DNA of 8,569 bases from Gammaproteobacteria bacterium (GTDB taxonomy: Bacteria; Pseudomonadota; Gammaproteobacteria; Nitrosococcales; Methylophagaceae). Of this stretch, positions 1 to 6,537 are shown piece by piece (positions within the stretch are counted from its first letter, which is position 1; each line of letters opens with the position of its first letter). Made by a program: the position numbers and the translations under genes. The notes under the pieces were generated by a model. It made no database searches. It saw only the letters and a program-made list of their open reading frames with translations, and was not told the origin of the DNA. Where the stretch lies: NCBI GenBank assembly GCA_002402245.1, contig NVVP01000031.1, forward strand, positions 1,563 through 10,131, in the 5' to 3' direction.

Positions 1-597
1 TTGACTCACTTCTAAATCACTATAACCATTAGAACGTTTAAAATCATGGTGTACATCAGTGTGAAAGTTTTGTCTGTCGGCACTATCAAAGGCAATTTTT
101 TCAGATAATATCAAAACGCCACCTGGTTTTAAGCCTTGATAAATTCGCTCTATCAACAATAAACGATCAGCTAAAGGAATAAACTGTAAGGTAAAGTTCA
201 TCACCACCACAGAGGCATCTTTAATATCGACATCTTGAATATTGGCACATTGCATGGTCACGGCTACAGTCGCATCATGATCTGAATCTAATAACTGTTG
301 GCCACGTTCAATCATTGCAGGTGAATTATCAATGGCGATAATGTCACAGTTTGGCGCTGTAATACGTTGTCGCATTGATAAGCTAACCGCACCCAATGAA
401 CAGCCTAAATCATAACAGTGGCTATCTGCTTGAGCATAACGTGCAGTTAATACCCCTATTGTTGAGATTAAGGTCGCGTAACCCGGTACTGAACGCTGAA
501 TCATATCAGGGAATACATCAACCACTCGTTCATCAAAGCTAAAGTCGATAATTTTGTCTAATGGTGAAGCATAAATATCATCCTGCTTTTTAACCAT
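1..597 (-). CDS. cmoA: Carboxy-S-adenosyl-L-methionine synthase CmoA, partial (C-terminus beyond left edge)
   Basis: CmoA makes carboxy-SAM from SAM and prephenate. CmoB then uses it to build 5-carboxymethoxyuridine at the tRNA wobble position (cmo5U). The gene starts at ATG 597-595 and stays open for 199 codons to the window edge, so roughly 50 C-terminal residues are missing against a usual length near 247. The translation matches the family closely: FDERVVDVFPDMIQRSVPGY near residues 21-40, the SAM-binding loop DLGCSLGA at 63-70, then AIDNSPAMIERG, NFTLQF and HDFKRSNGYSDLEVSQ at the cut end. The start gives the same N-terminal length as the E. coli protein as I recall it. The start codon shares one base with the tsaB stop (TAATG), so translation is probably coupled to tsaB. 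cmoB often follows cmoA and may lie just outside, which is inference. Confidence 0.95.
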   Translation of the reverse strand, partial: MVKKQDDIYASPLDKIIDFSFDERVVDVFPDMIQRSVPGYATLISTIGVLTARYAQADSHCYDLGCSLGAVSLSMRQRITAPNCDIIAIDNSPAMIERGQQLLDSDHDATVAVTMQCANIQDVDIKDASVVVMNFTLQFIPLADRLLLIERIYQGLKPGGVLILSEKIAFDSADRQNFHTDVHHDFKRSNGYSDLEVSQ

Positions 598-1280
598 TAT
601 TGCTGCGCCTTTTTCTTCGCTACATTATTACGTAGATAAACAGGCATAGCTTGCTCAGCAGGTAATAATCGCCCTGCTTCAGCTTCTATTGTTGCCAGCT
701 TAAGGATACTGGTAGAGTGAGGAAAATAATCAGCATGCACTGAACTCAAATTATCAGTAAAATTTTGGCTTAATATATCGTTATAGACATTCCAGCCTGT
801 ACCCACTCCTACCCAGCTTTGCTTGCTTACAGGCTTAAATTTCTCTGGCGGGCATACTTGTTCATCATCTAATAACCTTACAATGCCCTCTATACATTGA
901 AAATGAGCTGCATATACCTCGCCCATTCGAGCATCCATGGCAACCGCAATATATTCAACATTTAACTCATCTGCTGCATGCTGTGCGACCGCGGCTAATG
1001 ATGAAATAGGAATCACCGGAATTTCTCTTGCAAAGGCAATACCTTGAGTAACACCCACGCCTACTCGTACACCAGTAAATGAGCCCGGGCCACGACCAAA
1101 TGCTAATGCATCAACATCAGAGATAGAAGCTCCAGCCTGCTTAAACACATCATCCATCATGCCTAAAATAAGATCCGAGTGTCCTCGTGAGGTTATTTCG
1201 CTTTTTTTATAGACTTGCCCTTGAAAAATCAACGCAGTGGAACAATATTCAGTGCAGGTATCTAACGCTAGAATGTTCAT
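597..1280 (-). CDS. tsaB: tRNA threonylcarbamoyladenosine biosynthesis protein TsaB
   Basis: TsaB is the non-catalytic TsaD paralogue that, with TsaD and TsaE, transfers the threonylcarbamoyl group to A37 of ANN-decoding tRNAs (t6A). It acts in the cytoplasm and is usually essential. The ASKHA-fold start MNILALDTCTEYCSTAL and the loop GRGPGSFTGVRVG (residues 62-74) are diagnostic. I chose the ATG at 1280 (227 residues) because E. coli TsaB begins MRILAIDTATEACS at exactly that point. An in-frame ATG at 1298 would add only MTLLKN, and neither start has a good Shine-Dalgarno sequence. The stop TAA (599-597) overlaps the cmoA start by one base. Transcription probably starts at the divergent promoter just upstream. 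No frameshift or missing block is seen. Confidence 0.93.
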   Translation of the reverse strand: MNILALDTCTEYCSTALIFQGQVYKKSEITSRGHSDLILGMMDDVFKQAGASISDVDALAFGRGPGSFTGVRVGVGVTQGIAFAREIPVIPISSLAAVAQHAADELNVEYIAVAMDARMGEVYAAHFQCIEGIVRLLDDEQVCPPEKFKPVSKQSWVGVGTGWNVYNDILSQNFTDNLSSVHADYFPHSTSILKLATIEAEAGRLLPAEQAMPVYLRNNVAKKKAQQ

Positions 1281-1317
1281 ATTTTTTAATAAGGTCATAT
1301 TGCTGTAACAAGTGCCT

Positions 1318-1346
1318 AGTATAATTTATAACCATCAACACATTAA
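1318..1346 (-). promoter_or_regulatory. Putative sigma70 promoter for tsaB-cmoA
   Basis: On the minus strand, TATACT (1323-1318) lies 17 bases after TTAATG (1346-1341), a weak -35 with three of six consensus matches. A start site near 1311 would leave about 30 bases to the preferred tsaB start at 1280. The -10 overlaps the plus-strand TATAAT, and the -35 overlaps the Shine-Dalgarno of the divergent small gene. It is called from pattern only. Confidence 0.4.
1320..1325 (+). promoter_or_regulatory. Consensus -10 box for the 47-residue ORF
   Basis: TATAAT is a perfect -10 hexamer 30 bases upstream of the small gene's first ATG. That predicts a start site near 1332 and a leader of about 24 bases that already contains the Shine-Dalgarno. 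No convincing -35 is found at 15-18 bases upstream (the 17-base position reads ATATTG), so an activator or a sequence-tolerant promoter would be needed. Confidence 0.45.
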
Positions 1347-1350
1347 GGAG
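1345..1350 (+). promoter_or_regulatory. Strong Shine-Dalgarno site for the 47-residue ORF
   Basis: AAGGAG lies 5 bases before ATG 1356 and 8 bases before a second in-frame ATG at 1359. This is better than the ribosome binding sites of most genes in the window and is the main reason to treat the short ORF as translated. The 8-base spacing slightly favours the second ATG. Confidence 0.6.
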
Positions 1351-1355
1351 AAATA

Positions 1356-1499
1356 ATGATGAATTATCTTATCGATATTATTATGGATGTAACGTTTTTA
1401 GTTCGTGAGCTAATCAAGCTCAGTTATGTCGTTATAACATCCCCATTTGCTATTGCCGCTGCCGGCTTATTATTCTTGGGAAATAGCCATAGTATTTAA
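1356..1499 (+). CDS. Putative 47-residue single-pass membrane protein, unrecognised
   Basis: I do not recognise this protein. The frame runs from ATG 1356 (tandem ATG at 1359) to TAA 1497-1499. The N-terminal half (MMNYLIDIIMDVTFLVRE) is hydrophobic with a few charges (D7, D11, R17, E18, K21). Residues about 24-42 form one likely transmembrane segment containing a Pro-Phe and an AIAAAGLLFLG stretch, and the end is short and polar (GNSHSI). Support for a real gene comes from an AAGGAG ribosome site, a consensus -10 box, and a hairpin terminator 15 bases past the stop. Together these make a compact monocistronic unit diverging from tsaB and converging on ygiQ. It has no cysteine or enzyme motif. 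It could be a small inner-membrane regulator or subunit, or a poorly expressed ORF; function is unknown. Confidence 0.6.
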   Translation: MMNYLIDIIMDVTFLVRELIKLSYVVITSPFAIAAAGLLFLGNSHSI

Positions 1500-1513
1500 C
1501 TACAAAAAATTGA

Positions 1514-1548
1514 AAACACCGCCCATTCTACTCTAGGGCGGCGTGTTT
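1514..1548. terminator. Bidirectional Rho-independent terminator between the small ORF and ygiQ
   Basis: The arms AAACACCGCCC (1514-1524) and GGGCGGCGTGTTT (1536-1548) pair as an 11-base-pair stem with a two-base bulge on the right arm and an 11-base loop. Minus-strand RNA leaving ygiQ, whose stop is only 5 bases away, meets U then CAA then six Us. Plus-strand RNA leaving the small gene meets UUUAUCUUU. Both sides are U-rich, so it can serve both convergent genes, with the better tract on the ygiQ side. Confidence 0.75.
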
Positions 1549-1552
1549 ATCT

Positions 1553-3721
1553 TTAACGGCGGCGTCTCTTGGCCGGTTTCGACTTAGCACTATTTGATCT
1601 GACATGCTGTGTTGCAAATGATTTTCCCGCCTTGTTATGACTACTATAACGGACGCGCTTACCTTCGCCTTTATCTCCCGTACCAGCTGGTTGCCAAGTA
1701 GGAATTAAGTGTTTTTTACCGTTCCCAATTAAATCGGCTCGGCCCATCTTTTGTAATGCTTCACGTAACATCGGCCAATTTTCAGGATCGTGATAACGTA
1801 AGAAGGCTTTATGTAGGCGTCTTACTTTAATGCCTTTAGGCACAGTAATATCTCCGCCTCGACGTTTTACTTTACTCAGGGTATTTTTACCTGAATGGTA
1901 CATCGCCGCTGCAGCTGACATAGGGGAGGGTAAATAAGCCTGAACCTGATCCGCTCTAAAGCCATTTTTCTTCAGCCATATTGCTAGATTCATCATATCT
2001 TTATCATTGGTACCTGGATGGGCAGCAATAAAATAAGGAATAAGATATTGTTCTTTACCTGCTTCTTTAGAGTATTTATCAAACATGGCTTTAAAGGCAT
2101 CATAAGTTCCGATGCCCGGCTTCATCATTTGGTCTAATGGGCCTTCTTCGGTATGCTCTGGTGCGATTTTCAAATAACCGCCTACATGATGCGTCACTAA
2201 TTCTTTAACGTACTCAGGTGATAACACCGCAAGGTCATAACGCAAGCCCGATGCAATGAGTATTTTCTTAATGCCTGGTAAAGCTCGAGCCCGTTTATAA
2301 AGATTAATTAATGGCGTGTGGTCAGTACCTAAGTTTTTACAAATACTAGGGTACACACACGATAAGCGGCGACAGCTTTCTTCAATCTTCTTATCATTAC
2401 AGGCAAGACGATACATATTGGCTGTTGGGCCACCCAAATCTGAAATAACACCGGTAAAACCTGGTGCCGTATCACGAATGGCTTCCACTTCTCTAATAAT
2501 TGAATCTTCAGAACGACTTTGAATAATGCGGCCTTCATGTTCGGTAATTGAACAGAATGTACAACCACCAAAACAGCCTCGCATGATATTAACTGAGAAA
2601 CGAATCATTTCAAAAGCAGGAATATTCTTATCACCATATTGCTTATGCGGTACGCGGCTATAAGGTAAGTCAAATACCCCATCCATTTCTTCTGTTGTTA
2701 ATGGAATCGGTGGCGGGTTAAGCCAAACATCACGTTCGCCATGCTGCTGAACTAAAGCAAAGGCATTACCAGGATTAGTTTCTAAATGTAATATGCGTGA
2801 GGTATGAGCATAAAGGACCTTATCATCCTTAACCATTTGATAAGCCGGTAAGCGTACGACGGTATGCTTTTTATCTTTAATTTCAGCACGTTTGAAATGA
2901 ATAACTTGAGCGCCATCAGCCATTTTGTCTTTTGGCTTTTCTTCATCACACGATGCCGCCGTTTTCATTTGGTAAGGATCCATAGGAGGATTCAACTTAC
3001 CTGGAGTATCTACGCTAGTTGAATCTTTCTCCCACCAGCCTTCACGATGGCCATGTTTGATCACCACTGCTGTACCACGAATATCAATGATGTCTTTCAC
3101 ATCTTCATTGCGTGCTAAACGGTGGGCAATTTCAACGACTTGTCGCTCACCATTACCGAATACCAGAATATCTGCTTTTGAATCCATGATCACTGAGCGA
3201 CGTACTTTCTCAGACCAATAATCATAATGAGCAATTCGACGTAAACTAGCTTCGATACCACCAATAATAATCGGCACGCCTTTATAGGCTTCGCGACAAC
3301 GTTGGCTATAAGGCACAACACAGCGATCAGGGCGCTTGCCCCCCTCACCATCGGCTGTATAAGCATCATTGGTTCTAATGCGACGATCAGAGGTATAGCG
3401 ATTCACCATCGAATCCATATTACCGCCGGTCACACCAAAAAATAAATTCGGCTTACCTAATTGTCTAAAATCATCCGCACTTAACCAATCAGGTTGAGAA
3501 ATAATACCGACTCGAAAACCTTGTGATTCTAATAGGCGGCCGATTAATGCCATGCCAAAACTAGGATGATCAATATAAGCATCACCTGTTACTAAAATAA
3601 TGTCACAGGAATCCCAGCCCAGTACATCCATTTCTTCGCGAGACATGGGTAACTCGGGGGCGATGCCAAAACGATGGGCCCAAAATTTACGATTTGAAAA
3701 AAGTTCAGCTGCTGCAGCCAT
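1553..3721 (-). CDS. ygiQ: YgiQ family radical SAM protein (UPF0313)
   Basis: This is a 722-residue radical SAM protein of the YgiQ family, near the E. coli length of about 739. The family reaction is not established to my knowledge. The N-terminal domain carries the family signature LPMSREEMDVLGWDSCDIIL and then VTGDAYIDHPSFGMALIGRL. The [4Fe-4S]/SAM motif is CFGGCTFC, with Cys383, Cys387 and Cys390 (C-x3-C-x2-C), followed by SITEHEGRIIQSRSEDSI. SDLGGPTANMY, GGYLKIAPEHTEEGP and KEQYLIPYFIAAHPGT are also conserved. Residues about 255-285 form a charged, poorly conserved insert. The tail, about 670-722, is Lys/Arg-rich and ends KRRRR, which suggests nucleic-acid contact, but that is inference. 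The ATG at 3721 fits the family start; the ribosome site is weak (AAGTGA). It lies 69 bases downstream of the L,D-transpeptidase gene with no terminator between, and ends at a strong hairpin. Confidence 0.93.
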   Translation of the reverse strand: MAAAAELFSNRKFWAHRFGIAPELPMSREEMDVLGWDSCDIILVTGDAYIDHPSFGMALIGRLLESQGFRVGIISQPDWLSADDFRQLGKPNLFFGVTGGNMDSMVNRYTSDRRIRTNDAYTADGEGGKRPDRCVVPYSQRCREAYKGVPIIIGGIEASLRRIAHYDYWSEKVRRSVIMDSKADILVFGNGERQVVEIAHRLARNEDVKDIIDIRGTAVVIKHGHREGWWEKDSTSVDTPGKLNPPMDPYQMKTAASCDEEKPKDKMADGAQVIHFKRAEIKDKKHTVVRLPAYQMVKDDKVLYAHTSRILHLETNPGNAFALVQQHGERDVWLNPPPIPLTTEEMDGVFDLPYSRVPHKQYGDKNIPAFEMIRFSVNIMRGCFGGCTFCSITEHEGRIIQSRSEDSIIREVEAIRDTAPGFTGVISDLGGPTANMYRLACNDKKIEESCRRLSCVYPSICKNLGTDHTPLINLYKRARALPGIKKILIASGLRYDLAVLSPEYVKELVTHHVGGYLKIAPEHTEEGPLDQMMKPGIGTYDAFKAMFDKYSKEAGKEQYLIPYFIAAHPGTNDKDMMNLAIWLKKNGFRADQVQAYLPSPMSAAAAMYHSGKNTLSKVKRRGGDITVPKGIKVRRLHKAFLRYHDPENWPMLREALQKMGRADLIGNGKKHLIPTWQPAGTGDKGEGKRVRYSSHNKAGKSFATQHVRSNSAKSKPAKRRRR

Positions 3722-3744
3722 GATGTATCACTTACTATCCGGTT

Positions 3745-3771
3745 AGTATAACCACCCATTCTACCAAACAA
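3745..3771 (-). promoter_or_regulatory. Weak candidate promoter for ygiQ
   Basis: Minus-strand TATACT (3750-3745) is a good -10, but the best -35 (TTGTTT, 3771-3766) is only 15 bases away, and other spacings are poorer. A start near 3738 would give a very short leader. The gap also contains inverted repeats around the -10. ygiQ may instead be read through from the upstream genes. Confidence 0.3.
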
Positions 3772-3790
3772 CTGTTAGTAAGCGAAAAAT

Positions 3791-4351
3791 CTAATCAATA
3801 ATATGTATTTGGGTATTGGTATCAATGTAACGGCTTAAAACTTCTATTTCATGGTTGCGCATTGCAATACAGCCTTTTGTCCAATCTGCTATTTGGTGAA
3901 TTTCAATTTTATCTTGTGTTTCATGGCCAATACCATGAATGCCAATCGCTCCACCTAATGCTGTATTTTGCGGTGGTAATTTGCCATTATGATGGGCCGC
4001 TATAATGGCGCGAAACTCATCCCTATCAATTAACTTTTCTTTTAATGCTCGTGTTGCATCATTTACATTAGGGTAATTCAATTGAATAAATAAGTGGAAA
4101 CGGTCACTCGTTCGTACATCACTAATTTTATAACTTCCTTTCGGGGTTGTATGATCGCCTGAACGTAACTTTGCTTTTTTACCTCCGCTACCAAAAGCTA
4201 CCTTAAAAGTCTGTAATACCACACCTTCTTTTTTGACAATTAACTGATGTTTTGAACGTAAAATAAGCAATTCAACTTGATCATTCGCATTAACAAGACT
4301 TGTGGTAGCTATCAGCACAAATCCTATAATTAAACTTACTATTTTTTTCAT
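3791..4351 (-). CDS. Exported L,D-transpeptidase-like (YkuD-domain) protein
   Basis: This is a YkuD/ErfK-type protein of 186 residues. Characterised relatives use a catalytic Cys to cross-link peptidoglycan at meso-diaminopimelate or attach proteins to it in the periplasm. Residues 1-22 are a signal peptide (MKK, hydrophobic core, V-N-A cut before N23). The YkuD domain fills the rest: a beta start VELLILRSKHQLIVKKEG, then TTPKGSYKI, then GIHGIGHE with His139, and DWTKGCIAMRN with Cys161 as the expected nucleophile. His-to-Cys spacing is 22 residues. It has no LysM or other wall-binding domain and is a short, single-domain version. The motif is T-K-G-C-I-A rather than S-H-G-C-[VI]-R, as seen in one YkuD subgroup, so substrate and exact reaction stay open. 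It lies 34 bases after the permease gene, probably co-transcribed. Confidence 0.88.
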   Translation of the reverse strand: MKKIVSLIIGFVLIATTSLVNANDQVELLILRSKHQLIVKKEGVVLQTFKVAFGSGGKKAKLRSGDHTTPKGSYKISDVRTSDRFHLFIQLNYPNVNDATRALKEKLIDRDEFRAIIAAHHNGKLPPQNTALGGAIGIHGIGHETQDKIEIHQIADWTKGCIAMRNHEIEVLSRYIDTNTQIHIID

Positions 4352-4385
4352 ACTGTATTTAACTTCCCCATACGACCACTACTTT

Positions 4386-5702
4386 TTAAGTCGCTGTAAT
4401 GACCTTATTATTTTTCTTGGCGTAGAACCACGCGGCTAAGCTTAACACGCAATAAATACCGAAAATAAAATATAACTGTTCTATCTGATGAGTCGCTTCA
4501 TAATAAATAATTAACCCCGTGGCAATAGTAAGACCTAGCATTGCAATACACGTCATCCACAAGGATGATTGCGTTTTTTGGTGAATCGTATAGTTGGCAT
4601 AAGTAATAATCAGTGAAACCACTAAAAACGTCACACTACTAAATTCAAGAATCATTTCAAGATCAGCAATCACTACTAATAAAATAGCCAAACACGCTAG
4701 GATTACCATCGCCGCAGTGGGAATGGTATTCGATCTTTTAGCTAAAAATGGGGGAAAGTAACCTTCTTTAGCAATTACACTCATTTGCCTAGAGGCTCCA
4801 AATACCGTGGCACTAATAGCACTACTGGTGGCTAATAATGCACCGATAATAATTAAATCCGAGCCCCAATGGCCCAATGTTTTCTCTGCTCCTGCTGCCA
4901 AGGCATATTCTTTATTTTCTATAATGTCATTAAAAGGTATGGCGAGAATAGCACCCAAAGAAATAACCACATAGATCAATACAGCAATGAATAATGCTGA
5001 ATAAATCGCTTTAGGGATGTTCGTTTCAGGCTTGTCCATTTCATTAACGGCATTAATTACTAATTGAAATCCTTCATAAGCCACAAAGGTAAGTGACGAT
5101 ACGATCAATATGGCAAGAAAAGGAGTCTCTTGTTCAGCCTTAAAAAGAACCGGCAAACTAGTCTGGCTATGATTAATCAATACAAATGAAATAATGACCA
5201 AAATAATCAATTTGGTATACACCATTAGATCTTCAATCTTCCCCATTCCCTTTACACTCCAGATATTGATCAGGGTGAAGAGCGTAATAATTCCCGCAGC
5301 CACCAGCTTTCTTATCCATTCATTATCAGCAAACTCAAAACTACTAATGGCATAAGATGAAAAGGTATAGGCATAAAGTGCGACGGTACTGATATAACCA
5401 AAAATAACCCACCAGCCAACCAGTGATGCAGCTAAAGGAGAATGAGGGAATGTCCTTTTTACAAAGGAGTAACTCGCGCCTTCATCTTGGTAATATACGC
5501 CTAGTTTTATATACGAATAAGCAGCTAAATAAGCCAGCACTCCACCAATAATAATAGCCACAGGGGTAAAGACACCAATCATCTCAACCGAAATACCTAA
5601 GATGGTAAAGATTCCTCCACCGACCATGCCGCCTAGGGCAATGGCAATTAATTCAACCACGCCTAATGTTGAGTGACGTTTCCGATGAATTTTATCATTC
5701 AT
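4386..5702 (-). CDS. APC superfamily amino acid/polyamine-type permease
   Basis: This is an inner-membrane secondary transporter of the amino acid-polyamine-organocation superfamily, 438 residues with about 12 hydrophobic segments (roughly 14-36, 42-62, 89-117, 131-150, 161-177, 193-217, 232-255, 281-304, 328-346, 350-367, 381-400, 410-427). TM1 has the broken-helix substrate motif GGMVGGGIF (24-32). TM6 has FVAYEGFQLVINAVNE (206-221), followed by the family loop KPETNIPKAI. The cytoplasmic loop after TM8 carries FGASRQMSVIAKEGYFPPFL. The substrate cannot be read from sequence. The adjoining spermidine-synthase-like gene invites a polyamine guess, but that protein lacks aminopropyltransferase residues. 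It starts 25 bases after the preceding stop, with a distant AAGGA and no nearer Shine-Dalgarno. It is probably the third gene of the operon beginning at 7557. Confidence 0.9.
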   Translation of the reverse strand: MNDKIHRKRHSTLGVVELIAIALGGMVGGGIFTILGISVEMIGVFTPVAIIIGGVLAYLAAYSYIKLGVYYQDEGASYSFVKRTFPHSPLAASLVGWWVIFGYISTVALYAYTFSSYAISSFEFADNEWIRKLVAAGIITLFTLINIWSVKGMGKIEDLMVYTKLIILVIISFVLINHSQTSLPVLFKAEQETPFLAILIVSSLTFVAYEGFQLVINAVNEMDKPETNIPKAIYSALFIAVLIYVVISLGAILAIPFNDIIENKEYALAAGAEKTLGHWGSDLIIIGALLATSSAISATVFGASRQMSVIAKEGYFPPFLAKRSNTIPTAAMVILACLAILLVVIADLEMILEFSSVTFLVVSLIITYANYTIHQKTQSSLWMTCIAMLGLTIATGLIIYYEATHQIEQLYFIFGIYCVLSLAAWFYAKKNNKVITAT

Positions 5703-5727
5703 TATTTCAGCTATATCCTTAACGTAA

Positions 5728-6534
5728 TTATGAAAATAAACGACTAATAAATGAATGATTTTGCTTGGTTAACTGTTGCAACGATTTAGCTAACGCTATA
5801 TTTAAAAAGCCATCTTGTTGATTAACTAAATCCCTTAATTTCTTTAATGATGCTGTTGTCACTGTGCGCTTAGTTGCAAAAGCAATCACATTACCTCGAT
5901 CTTTCACCGGAAGGATCATGCTACGGCCATCAAAACTTTGGTTAATACGAGACATCGTCTGGGTGAATAATGGCCGGTCACTGCCCCATAAATTGATACT
6001 CATCACCCCTTCTGGCAACAAAAGTCCGGCACAGGCATCAAAAAAAGCCTGAACACCTACACTCGCAGCCATACCGATATGATCGTAGGCATCCACCAAC
6101 AACATGTCATATTCAGTCTCACCTTGGTAGTACTGGTTTTGAACAAATAAATAGCCATCACCTACATGCACATTAAGCCGAGGATCATCCTTAGGTACAT
6201 CAAAAAAACGATAGGCTACATCAACTACATCTTGCCGGTATTCAATGACATCAATATGACAGTCAGGAAAATGGTGCAAAATAAATTTAACTAAGGAACC
6301 GCCACCTAAGCCGACCACTAATACTTTTTGGGGTTTAGGATTAAATAATAAAGAGGCCATCATACATTGGGTATAGCCTAACTCTAATGTATAAGGCCGG
6401 CTAAGCAACATGCTGCTCTGACGAGGAAAGGTACCAAAATGTAATGAGCGAGTATCGCCTAAATCAACCACTTCGATCACACCATCATCAGATTGAGCTT
6501 GATGTACAACCACACCATCATAGTAAAGTTTCAT
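5728..6534 (-). CDS. Spermidine-synthase-like Rossmann-fold protein, reaction unknown
   Basis: This is a 268-residue protein of the spermidine/spermine synthase-like family, a SAM-type Rossmann fold. A short beta N-terminal region (MKLYYDGVVVHQAQSDDG) precedes the core. The core has the nucleotide loop VLVVGLGGGSL (71-81), an acidic strand end IDVIEYR with Glu98, GDGYLF (125-130) and VDAYDHIG with Asp148. True aminopropyltransferases carry YHE, GGGDGG and DSTDP at the matching places; here I read YTQ (54-56), GLGGGS (75-80) and DAYD (148-151). Only the first Asp of the last motif is kept, so spermidine synthesis is doubtful and a different dcSAM- or SAM-dependent role is likely. No signal peptide is present, so it is cytoplasmic. 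The start ATG lies 3 bases past the stop of the DUF3530 gene (TAA TAG ATG), suggesting coupled translation. Confidence 0.82.
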   Translation of the reverse strand: MKLYYDGVVVHQAQSDDGVIEVVDLGDTRSLHFGTFPRQSSMLLSRPYTLELGYTQCMMASLLFNPKPQKVLVVGLGGGSLVKFILHHFPDCHIDVIEYRQDVVDVAYRFFDVPKDDPRLNVHVGDGYLFVQNQYYQGETEYDMLLVDAYDHIGMAASVGVQAFFDACAGLLLPEGVMSINLWGSDRPLFTQTMSRINQSFDGRSMILPVKDRGNVIAFATKRTVTTASLKKLRDLVNQQDGFLNIALAKSLQQLTKQNHSFISRLFS

Positions 6535-6537
6535 CTA

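Noticed and set aside
1281..1298. Longer TsaB start adding MTLLKN
   Set aside because: The family N-terminus aligns at the ATG at 1280, and the upstream ATG has no better ribosome site. It remains possible but is less likely.
2316..2571. Short frames on both strands within ygiQ
   Set aside because: They lie fully inside the strongly conserved radical SAM core, have no start signals and do not resemble any protein I know.
3757..3781. Terminator after the L,D-transpeptidase gene
   Set aside because: Only a weak, AT-rich, bulged stem with a wobble pair can be drawn, without a following U tract.
5864..6052. Plus-strand 62-codon frame
   Set aside because: It is antisense to the SpeE-like gene, with no promoter, ribosome site or recognisable product.
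5728..6534. Calling the gene speE (spermidine synthase)
   Set aside because: The fold matches, but the YHE and GGGDGG residues expected of aminopropyltransferases are replaced, so the symbol was withheld.
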